A DNA stretch of 10,212 nt, from positions 1-10,212 of the forward strand of contig JBDTMC010000283.1 of the NCBI GenBank assembly GCA_039934475.1, written 5' to 3'. Made by a program: the position numbers and the translations under genes. Each line of letters opens with the position of its first letter. Within the stretch, counting starts at the first letter, position 1. Positions 1 to 7,287 of this stretch are shown piece by piece. The notes beneath the pieces were generated by a model, which was not told where the DNA came from, made no database searches, and saw only the letters and a program-made list of their open reading frames with translations. Source of the stretch: JBDTMC01 sp039934475. GTDB taxonomy: Bacteria; Acidobacteriota; Terriglobia; Bryobacterales; Bryobacteraceae.

Positions 1-1191
1 CCAAACCGCCGGAACATTGCGGCTGCGAATTAGCGCTTCCTCGGCCGCGATGGGCCCGAAGAATCGGCCGTCGAAGTTCTCCGGAGTGAACGGTCCGAAC
101 GACGAGGGCGAATCCCGCAGAATGGTCCGCGGATGCAGTATCCCTTGATCCAGCGCCATGCCGTAGATGAACGGCTTCAGTGCCGACCCGGGAGACCGCT
201 TCGCCAGCACGCCATCCACCTGCCCATCAATGGGTTCGTTCCAGTAATCGGCCGATCCCACCCACGCCTTCACCGCCATTTCCCGCGGGTCCACCAATAG
301 CGCCACCGCATTGCGAATCCCCCGATCGCCATACTGACTGGTGTAGCGCTGGATCTGCCGCTCCACTAATCGCTGCAGGCCGGCATCCAGCGTCGTCTCC
401 ACCCGTGAGGACCGGCTCTCTCGTCCCGCCAGGAGCGCATCCACAAAGTGAGGAGCGGCATAAGGCATGGCGAATTCCAGCCGTGCGCCGATCGGAGTCT
501 CCAGTTGCCGTCGCTCCGATTCATCCACCCGGTGGCGCGCCATCCACAAAGCCGCCAGTTGCGCCCGTGCCCGCAACAACTTCTCCTGTGGCAAGCCTTG
601 TCCCGTCCGCGCCGCGGGGCTCTGCGGGATCACAGCCAGCGTCACCGCTTCCCCGAGGCTCACCCGGTCCGGTCCTTTACCGAAGAACATCCGGCTGGCT
701 GCGCCCGCGCCCTGCACGTTGCCACCGAACGGAACCAGGTTCAGATACGCCTCCAACAAATCCCGCTTCGAATACCTCGCCTCCAGCCATAGCGCCGCAG
801 CCATCTGACGGATCTTACCGCCCACGGTTCTCGTCTTCAGGCGGTATAGCATTCGCGCCAGCTGCATCGGTACCGTGGAGCCGCCCTGCCGTCCCCGGCC
901 AAGAAAGGTTCTTGCAGCGCCCCGCGCCAGGGCCACCGGGTTGACCCCGGGATGCCAGTAGAACCAGCGGTCTTCCTTCAAGAGGAAGGCCTCCACCAGA
1001 GCGGGTGAATGCTGCGCCAGAGGCGTCCATAGCCGGTATTGATCGTCGGAAGCCAGCGTCACTCGAAGCAACTCCCCATCCGCCGACCACACCGCCGTCG
1101 AAAGCGGGACACGTTGCGCCAGAGGCCGGTGGGGCCACAGGCGCACCAGTGCCACAACAACAACAGTAGCGATGAGGACCGCCCGCTTCAT
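1..1191 (-). CDS. pbpC: Penicillin-binding protein 1C, class A (partial, C-terminus off the left edge)
   Basis: Bifunctional murein synthase of the inner membrane facing the periplasm: an N-terminal GT51 transglycosylase polymerises glycan from lipid II and a C-terminal penicillin-binding transpeptidase domain follows. The 397 codons present are open to the window edge. Residues 4-17 form a hydrophobic signal anchor. GT51 motifs are intact: E73-D74-x2-F77-x2-H80-x-G82 with catalytic E73, GGST at 103-106 followed by M109-Q110 and A112-R113. The stretch GGKIRQ (124-129) and QGAGAAS (160-166) resemble E. coli PbpC more than PBP1A/1B, which favours the 1C assignment. The transpeptidase begins near 295, with the SxxK nucleophile S336-A-L-K339 inside SPGSALKPF and the SxN motif S390-R-N392. 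The KTG motif and the usual C-terminal PbpC domain lie outside the window. The ATG is chosen because it overlaps the macroglobulin stop as ATGA, implying translational coupling. No strong Shine-Dalgarno is visible. Identity is secure; activity is inferred from intact motifs. Confidence 0.95.
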   Translation of the reverse strand, partial: MKRAVLIATVVVVALVRLWPHRPLAQRVPLSTAVWSADGELLRVTLASDDQYRLWTPLAQHSPALVEAFLLKEDRWFYWHPGVNPVALARGAARTFLGRGRQGGSTVPMQLARMLYRLKTRTVGGKIRQMAAALWLEARYSKRDLLEAYLNLVPFGGNVQGAGAASRMFFGKGPDRVSLGEAVTLAVIPQSPAARTGQGLPQEKLLRARAQLAALWMARHRVDESERRQLETPIGARLEFAMPYAAPHFVDALLAGRESRSSRVETTLDAGLQRLVERQIQRYTSQYGDRGIRNAVALLVDPREMAVKAWVGSADYWNEPIDGQVDGVLAKRSPGSALKPFIYGMALDQGILHPRTILRDSPSSFGPFTPENFDGRFFGPIAAEEALIRSRNVPAVW

Positions 1192-4100
1192 GGCTTAACG
1201 ATTTCCAGCCTGCCCGCCACACTGATGCCGCTGGTTTTGGGGTCGTACAAGCTCTCCGCATAAGCCGGCGGAGCCTGAAACACACCCGCACTCATCGCCC
1301 GTGCGCGGTACACGAACGTGGACACATCCCTGCCGATATCGCCGTACAACACCAGCCGGTCGTCACGAACCTCGGCATGTTGCGGCGTCCAGTTGGATTT
1401 GTCGGGCAAGCCGATCGGAAGCGCCGAATGACCGGTCTGTCTCCGCGAGGCTGCTGGATCCTCACCCGGCGCGGTGCTATCTGACGGAGGCTGCAACTCC
1501 AGCACCGTCTCCGTTCCGCCGGGCAGCAGATCCACTACCACGATTTGTCGCACCCGGTCGCGCTTCGTAGCCCGCAATCGCACACGCACCAGGAACTCCT
1601 CGCCCACTTTTACCCTAGTCACGACGGCGCCGCGCATGTCCAGAAACTCGTGGAATACCTCGATACCTTGGTCCACTGCTGCCGGCGGAGCATTGCGATC
1701 AAACCCTGACTCGGTTACGGCGTAATAGGCCGCCAGCGCACCCTCTTTGCTCACCTGCACCTTGACGGCGTTCCCGGACACATCCGCCCGCGCCACCGCG
1801 CCGGGCGGCACTGGCAACGCTTGTTCGCGCCCCTCTCTACCGATCTCGGCAATCCCGAATTTTCCCGTCGCATTGGCCGCTTTCGCGTAGGCGTCCAGCG
1901 CCAATAGCGTCCATGCGGCCGACAACGAATCAATCCGGTTATCCCTCGCCGCACTGGCCATGTCTTCCAGCACCACAGCCGGAACGGAGTTCAACCGCCC
2001 CGGAAAGTGCCGCGCCAACAGGTACAGCAATTGCGCGTCGTGAACCACAGGGTCGTAGTACAGTTCCTCTCCCAGGTCCTTCCTCTGACGCGACCACGGA
2101 ACCTTGGAGATGATCCGGTCGGCATCATTGTTGCGCTGCATCAGCCGGTACGTCGCCGCCAGCCAGCCCGCCGAAAGATCGCTCGGCCACGCCTCGGCAT
2201 ACCGGTGCGACAATTCCTGTTCGACATTGGAAACCGCGCCCGGGCTTTTAATCCCCTGGCGCGCCAGCAGATAAACGGCATACGCGCGCCACCGCGCATC
2301 CGCAAGACTCGGCGCGGGGGCCGAAGCGAACCGCAACAGCCACTCGTCCACACTGGTCAACAGTGCGGGCGGGAAGTTCTGTCCCCGGTCTTTGGCTTCC
2401 ACCAGGAATTGGGCCGCATAGACCGTCGGAAATTCGGCAGTCTCCGGCGACGCGGTCCACAGCCCGAACCCGCCCGCTTCGTTCTGACGGCTCTGCAGCA
2501 TCGAAACCGTGTTCAGCGGCGTCGCCCCCGCGCGAGTCCGAACGCTCCCGAACTCTGGCCGCGACGCCAGCAGTAGCGTCGCCATACCCTTGCTCACTAA
2601 CTGCTCAGTACAGGAATAAGGGTAGTTGTCCAGCCACGCCACCAGCGACGGTCCCCACGCCAGGGGTACCGCTGACACCGCCGCCTCCACCCTCCTCTTC
2701 TCGCTATACATATCGCGAGTCAGCGCAATCGCAGTCTTGGTATTTTCCGATCTCCCCCATGTCAATTGCGTGCGATAGGGCGTCGCCGGACGCACGCTCA
2801 CGCTCTCTTCGATGTGCGCTTCCGCTCCGCGCCGGCGCGCCACAAACTTCAACGCCGCCGAACCCAACACCGCGTTCGCTTTGAATCGGAACTCGCCCGA
2901 GGCCTCCCGCTTATCGGCCACTTGCAGGTCTACTGCGGAGGGCCCTGCCGGTGTCAGCGCCGCCGTCACCTGTGCCTCCACATGGATCGGCCCGCTGCCC
3001 CCCACGGTGTTGTTGAAGACGCCAATGCTCACCGTGAACTCGTCCCCTGGAGCCACCATCGTGGGCACATTCGGCGTGAGGATGAAGCTCCCCTTCACTT
3101 CCGTTGCACCCTCCGCGGTGCCCACCCGCCGCGGGCTCACGGCGATGGCGAAGATACGCAGCTTGCCGTTGAAATAGTCCGGAACCGTATAGCGGAACGT
3201 CTGTCCCGCCGGACCCACATCCACCAGCCCTGACCAGTACGCCACCGGTGCCTTACGCTTCTTCGCGAACGGGTTCAAATGGCGTGCGAACCCGCCATCG
3301 GCGTCGCCGCCCGGAGCCGCCAGCGCCAAAAATCGCTTGAACTCCGGCAGTATCAGATCCAGGATCTGCGTCGTCTGCACCTCCAGCATCCGCTTCTGGA
3401 AGAAGAACGCTAACGGATCGGGACTCTTGTATCGCGCGACTTGTAAAATGCCTTCATCCACCGCAATCACGGCCACGCGAGAAGCTTCGGCCGGTGTCAC
3501 TTGCATGTTCAGCGTGGCTCCAGGCTTGATCTCGCGCGGCACATTCAGCGTCAATGCCTGCTTGCGCGCCGCCACACTGGCGGAAAACGCCGCCACGCCA
3601 TAGGACAGCGGGCTCATGAAGATCTCATCCGACGACGGATCGCGAACAAACTGCACGCTCACATACCCATTGCCTTCAAAATCGCCCGGCAGCTGAATCC
3701 GTTGCACCGTGCTGGTAGTGGAAGTCTTGAACCACCGGTGCTGATACACGTGGTCCCGCTCCACCGTAATCAGGCCCGCTCCCACATACGGAGCCCGAAT
3801 GCTCACCTCGATCGTTTCTCCGCCCGCGTACGACTGCTTATCGAGTTGAACCTGCAATTCCGCATCCCGATCCAGTGACTTCGAGAGGTTCGCCTCCCCT
3901 GCCACGCTGTAGCTTAGCCGGTTCAATTCCGCCCCGGCTGCATCCCGCAACACCAGTAGAAAATCTCCCGGCTCCTGCGTCGGTAGCGCGAAGTTGTTCC
4001 CTCCCGCCACTATCCGAACCTTCCGGCTGTCGCGGACAATCTCCTTCAGCCGCGACACATATTTGTAAGTCTGGTTATTTTGCTGGGTCAGCACAGAGAC

Positions 4101-7091
4101 GTACTTACGCTGCACCCATTCCAACGCCAGCGAGTCAGCGGCTACTGCGCCCAGGTGCTGGTCCACCGCCAGCCAGTGCGCCTGCCGGGCGCTGCCGCGC
4201 TTCACAAACGCCAGATCGCCGTCCGGCTTCACGCCCACAAGATAAGCGGCGCTGGACACAATCGCACTATTCTGCGCTGCCACATTGCGTCCCCCCTCCG
4301 CCTCATACGCGCGCACTAGCAAGTTCAACCGATAGGCCCGGCCCGTAAAGCGCCCCAGGTCCGGCCGGAAGGTGGCGATGCCTTTGTCATCGGTTACCGC
4401 TACCGGGAGGCTTTCATGAAATGGCTCCTTCAAGGTTTCGGTTACCTGGAAGCGATGCTCAGGATATCTCGCGAACATAGGCAGCACTGCCGTCAGGCTC
4501 AGTTCGCCTTCCACCCGCCGCCCCATCGCCGGTTCTCCGAACAGATGGGCCACTACCGCCCGCGGCTTCACATCGTCCGGCTTCAGCCATCCCTCCACCG
4601 GCCCATCACTCAAATCCAGCCGTACCTTCATCCGGTCCGGCTCAAACTCCTGCACCTTGAAAGAGGTGCTTCCCAGAATTTCCCGGCTCTTCTCGTTCTT
4701 CACCAGAAACGCGGCAACCTCGTAAACGCCGGTCGGCGCCGACGGCTGGCTGGTGAACGTGATTTCATCGAAGGCCATTCCCGAGAGCTTCATCGCGTTG
4801 CGGCTCACGATGGTGCCTCGCGGGTCGGTGATCTCCACTTCCACCGGCAGTCCCGACAGCGCCGATTTCCAGTCCGCCGTCCGTGCGATCATCCCCAAAT
4901 GCGCGGTCTCACCCGGGCGATAAATTCCCCGGTCCGAGAACAAGTACGCCGCAACCTGTTGCGCCGACTTCTCGTTCGCGATCCCGCCAGTGTCGAAGCG
5001 CGAATAGTCCAGATAACGCCCCTGCGTCTGCAAGGGCATGAAGGAGAAATCGGCATCCTTCTGCGCCACAATCATCAGCGGCGCCTTCTCCCGCCTCCAC
5101 TGGCCAAACTTCGCGAGCTTCGCCCGGCCTCCGTTCTCCGTAGTGGCGGCCAGCACCGGTTGGCCGTTATGACCCAGCGTCTCAATGCGCACGCCATCCA
5201 CAGGCAACCCGCTGTGAATCGACTGCACGAACACGTCGCGACTCCCATCCTTCGCCTGCTTCACAATGAATCCCAAATCGGTAATCAGGATCAGCCGCGT
5301 ATCCTCAATCCCCTGGCCCCGATTTTCCTCTTGATCGCCTTCGGCGCCTCCTTCCGATGCGGTTTCACCAGCCTCCTCCCGCTCCCCGTTCTTCTCCGCG
5401 GGAATTACCGAGCGCACCCGCAAGAGAAACAGCCCGTAATTCGATGGCGCTTTGCTATGTAAATACCGGCCAAGGTCGATGCTGTCGTAGGTTGGCTTGC
5501 CAGGCTGCTTATCGCTGTAGTCCCTCACTTCCAGGAACCGTTCCACCACTTGGTTCGACAGCATCGGGTCTACGTAGGGCTTGCTGAAATCCCACATTCT
5601 CGGGGCGAGGTGATGCAACTGATTGGGTAGCACCCGTCCGATCTCGATCTCTACATGGTTCACATCCCGCACCAGAAACCCGACCTTCTTATCTCCCGAC
5701 AACGACAACAGCGCGCCCTTGCCCAGAAACGTCAGCGCTTCCCGGTATGGCGCCACCTGATAGGTGGCCGTGTACGGCTTGCCGGAAATGAACCCTCCGA
5801 TACCGTCAACCCCCTCCGGTACCGCGACGTAAATATAGCGGCCCACGGGAGCCCGGAACTTGAAACCGTGCGACGTGTCGCCGCCCTGTTCCGACGAGAT
5901 GTAGCTCAGCGTAACGCGCTGCGAAATGGCAAGGATGTCTGAGCCGATCTGGCTCTCGTCCGCCCACACAAACGGGTCGGTGTCTTCCTTTCGCTGTTTC
6001 GGATGACGTACCGGAAGCAGGTAGGCCGTCACCTTGCCCGTCAACGCCCTCTCCGCCACCGGCGATGAACTGGTCATCAACAGAATCTGCTCCGGCTCAT
6101 AGCGCGCGTTATCGACCAGCGTCATATGCGCTCCCGAAAATCGCAGGCTCGATCGGCCCGGGATAATGACGACAGCTTCCAGCCGGCTCTTGGTCTGGTT
6201 GCCGCCTCGCGCCGCGCGAACGCCTTTGTCCACTCGAAGGGTCATCGGCGTGTCGTCGCGCGGCATCGCCAAAGGCGCGGAATGAACGTGCGCCGCCAGT
6301 TTGAACTTGTCGTAGAGCACCGTGTAGCTGCGACTGTCCGGTTTCAATCCCAGGTATTCGGCGTCTTTGGCCAGAGCCAGTGACACTCTCTCCTCAAACT
6401 GGCCCGTGTCCACCGGGTGCGTAAAGCGCACCGTTGCCACCAGCTTCTTCAAGTTGGGATCGCGAGGATCCTGGTAAAACTGGCTCTCGCCGATCGTCGC
6501 TACAAAAGGTTGGCTCCGGAAATCGAAACTGTAGTCCTTCAGAATTAGTCCCCGTGCGAAAAAATCCTTCCGCGCGAACGAAACCGTGAACTCCTGATCC
6601 ACTGGCCAATCGTTTTTCGGCGTGAACTTAAGCGCATGGTCACTTACCCAGAACCAGGCTCCGGCCATCTTCGGAGTCATCTCTATTCCGGCTGTAACGT
6701 TCTTTTCCACCTGCTGCAATGGAGCCGCGGACCGGTTGAACAGCACTGTCAAAGGCTTGATGGAGGAGATCCCAGTATCGCCATACTCGGTGAGGCCCGG
6801 TGCGTTGACCGTGTACCTGGCGTAATGCGGCACGGGACGGCTCTTGTACCAGACCCAACCGCCAATCGCGCTGGCGAGGACCAGTAGGACGACGGCCAAC
6901 CGCCGGAAGTCCGTCACCAGATACCGCCAGCCTCCCGCCAGCAGGGCGCCAATCCACGCCAGCCACGACGGCGGCTGCCATTCCCAGTTCCCAAGCACGC
7001 GCGAACTGAGCCACCCGATTCCGGCCGGCACCCGTTTGGCGGTGCCCAACAGTGCCGCCCAAACCACCCGCAAACTTGTAAGATTTGTCAT
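1188..7091 (-). CDS. Bacterial alpha-2-macroglobulin, thioester-containing, membrane-anchored (YfhM/ECAM-like)
   Basis: Large periplasmic protease trap, encoded next to pbpC as in the yfhM-pbpC arrangement of enterobacteria. From the ATG at 7091 it is 1967 residues, longer than E. coli YfhM (about 1650). A transmembrane segment lies at about 65-82, with further hydrophobic stretches at about 9-16 and 43-52. No lipobox Cys is seen, so anchoring is by a membrane helix rather than by lipid. Family landmarks: the A2M_N motif FSDRGIYRPGE starting near 718; VDEGIL at 1211-1216 in the A2M domain; a charged, variable stretch around 1255-1280 just before VAYWSG, the likely bait region; and the thioester motif C1494-T-E-Q1497, followed by the helical thioester domain and a C-terminal receptor-binding-like domain. 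An acidic Glu/Gly-rich linker sits near 567-593. Intact CxEQ implies covalent trapping is possible. The start is uncertain: an in-frame GTG at 7166 would add 25 residues, but those codons run through a palindromic operator-like element. A GTG at 6917, 13 bases after GGGAGG, would begin just before the membrane helix. Confidence 0.93.
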   Translation of the reverse strand: MTNLTSLRVVWAALLGTAKRVPAGIGWLSSRVLGNWEWQPPSWLAWIGALLAGGWRYLVTDFRRLAVVLLVLASAIGGWVWYKSRPVPHYARYTVNAPGLTEYGDTGISSIKPLTVLFNRSAAPLQQVEKNVTAGIEMTPKMAGAWFWVSDHALKFTPKNDWPVDQEFTVSFARKDFFARGLILKDYSFDFRSQPFVATIGESQFYQDPRDPNLKKLVATVRFTHPVDTGQFEERVSLALAKDAEYLGLKPDSRSYTVLYDKFKLAAHVHSAPLAMPRDDTPMTLRVDKGVRAARGGNQTKSRLEAVVIIPGRSSLRFSGAHMTLVDNARYEPEQILLMTSSSPVAERALTGKVTAYLLPVRHPKQRKEDTDPFVWADESQIGSDILAISQRVTLSYISSEQGGDTSHGFKFRAPVGRYIYVAVPEGVDGIGGFISGKPYTATYQVAPYREALTFLGKGALLSLSGDKKVGFLVRDVNHVEIEIGRVLPNQLHHLAPRMWDFSKPYVDPMLSNQVVERFLEVRDYSDKQPGKPTYDSIDLGRYLHSKAPSNYGLFLLRVRSVIPAEKNGEREEAGETASEGGAEGDQEENRGQGIEDTRLILITDLGFIVKQAKDGSRDVFVQSIHSGLPVDGVRIETLGHNGQPVLAATTENGGRAKLAKFGQWRREKAPLMIVAQKDADFSFMPLQTQGRYLDYSRFDTGGIANEKSAQQVAAYLFSDRGIYRPGETAHLGMIARTADWKSALSGLPVEVEITDPRGTIVSRNAMKLSGMAFDEITFTSQPSAPTGVYEVAAFLVKNEKSREILGSTSFKVQEFEPDRMKVRLDLSDGPVEGWLKPDDVKPRAVVAHLFGEPAMGRRVEGELSLTAVLPMFARYPEHRFQVTETLKEPFHESLPVAVTDDKGIATFRPDLGRFTGRAYRLNLLVRAYEAEGGRNVAAQNSAIVSSAAYLVGVKPDGDLAFVKRGSARQAHWLAVDQHLGAVAADSLALEWVQRKYVSVLTQQNNQTYKYVSRLKEIVRDSRKVRIVAGGNNFALPTQEPGDFLLVLRDAAGAELNRLSYSVAGEANLSKSLDRDAELQVQLDKQSYAGGETIEVSIRAPYVGAGLITVERDHVYQHRWFKTSTTSTVQRIQLPGDFEGNGYVSVQFVRDPSSDEIFMSPLSYGVAAFSASVAARKQALTLNVPREIKPGATLNMQVTPAEASRVAVIAVDEGILQVARYKSPDPLAFFFQKRMLEVQTTQILDLILPEFKRFLALAAPGGDADGGFARHLNPFAKKRKAPVAYWSGLVDVGPAGQTFRYTVPDYFNGKLRIFAIAVSPRRVGTAEGATEVKGSFILTPNVPTMVAPGDEFTVSIGVFNNTVGGSGPIHVEAQVTAALTPAGPSAVDLQVADKREASGEFRFKANAVLGSAALKFVARRRGAEAHIEESVSVRPATPYRTQLTWGRSENTKTAIALTRDMYSEKRRVEAAVSAVPLAWGPSLVAWLDNYPYSCTEQLVSKGMATLLLASRPEFGSVRTRAGATPLNTVSMLQSRQNEAGGFGLWTASPETAEFPTVYAAQFLVEAKDRGQNFPPALLTSVDEWLLRFASAPAPSLADARWRAYAVYLLARQGIKSPGAVSNVEQELSHRYAEAWPSDLSAGWLAATYRLMQRNNDADRIISKVPWSRQRKDLGEELYYDPVVHDAQLLYLLARHFPGRLNSVPAVVLEDMASAARDNRIDSLSAAWTLLALDAYAKAANATGKFGIAEIGREGREQALPVPPGAVARADVSGNAVKVQVSKEGALAAYYAVTESGFDRNAPPAAVDQGIEVFHEFLDMRGAVVTRVKVGEEFLVRVRLRATKRDRVRQIVVVDLLPGGTETVLELQPPSDSTAPGEDPAASRRQTGHSALPIGLPDKSNWTPQHAEVRDDRLVLYGDIGRDVSTFVYRARAMSAGVFQAPPAYAESLYDPKTSGISVAGRLEIVKP

Positions 7092-7117
7092 ACTTAGTAA
7101 GTCGAACGACTTACTTA
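7092..7117. promoter_or_regulatory. Palindromic operator-like cluster upstream of the macroglobulin gene
   Basis: Two nested inverted repeats are visible. The larger has perfect 9-base arms, AGTAAGTCG at 7096-7104 and CGACTTACT at 7107-7115, separated by AA. The smaller is ACTTA-G-TAAGT at 7092-7102. The half-site ACTTA/TAAGT therefore occurs three times (7092-7096, 7098-7102 inverted, 7109-7113). On the minus strand a TATATT hexamer (7132-7127) could be a -10 box, placing transcription start near 7120 and the palindrome over the start and leader; no convincing -35 is seen. The arrangement suits a dimeric repressor controlling the macroglobulin-pbpC operon. The regulator is not in the window and I cannot name its family. 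An RNA hairpin hiding the start codon region is an alternative reading. Confidence 0.45.
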
Positions 7118-7271
7118 TCTGCTGCAAATATAGGGTCACTGCTGAGCGGATCTTGCTGAATTCCACCGAATAGCGTTACAACGTCATCCAACGGCGAAAT
7201 CCAGATGCGAATCGCAGGATCGCAGGGATTTTCGAACTGCGCGTAATCCTTTTCCGTGTTCCAGCCGATAT

Positions 7272-7277
7272 GAGGAG
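7272..7277 (+). promoter_or_regulatory. Ribosome binding site for the hybrid kinase (GAGGAG)
   Basis: GAGGAG at 7272-7277 is the only good Shine-Dalgarno near the kinase start. It lies 10 bases before an in-frame GTG at 7288. It overlaps the ATG at 7270 and is 22 bases from the ATG at 7300, so it argues for the GTG as the real start. Confidence 0.5.
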
Positions 7278-7287
7278 CGGGCAACTT

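Noticed and set aside
180..944. Pro/Ser-rich 254-codon plus-strand frame
   Set aside because: It is the complement of pbpC, whose catalytic motifs are all in the other strand; the composition is typical of a GC-driven spurious frame.
4416..5462. Long open frame (348 codons) on the plus strand inside the macroglobulin gene
   Set aside because: It is antisense to clearly recognisable macroglobulin sequence, is rich in Arg, His, Leu and Pro as expected for the complement of GC-rich coding DNA, and shows no family motif.
6917..6936. GTG start after GGGAGG for the macroglobulin
   Set aside because: The 13-base spacing is long and the upstream frame stays open with plausible hydrophobic content, so it is kept only as an alternative start.
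7205..7246. Possible 13-residue leader peptide before the kinase
   Set aside because: No ribosome site and no regulatory-codon pattern or following attenuator; short frames of this size are expected by chance.
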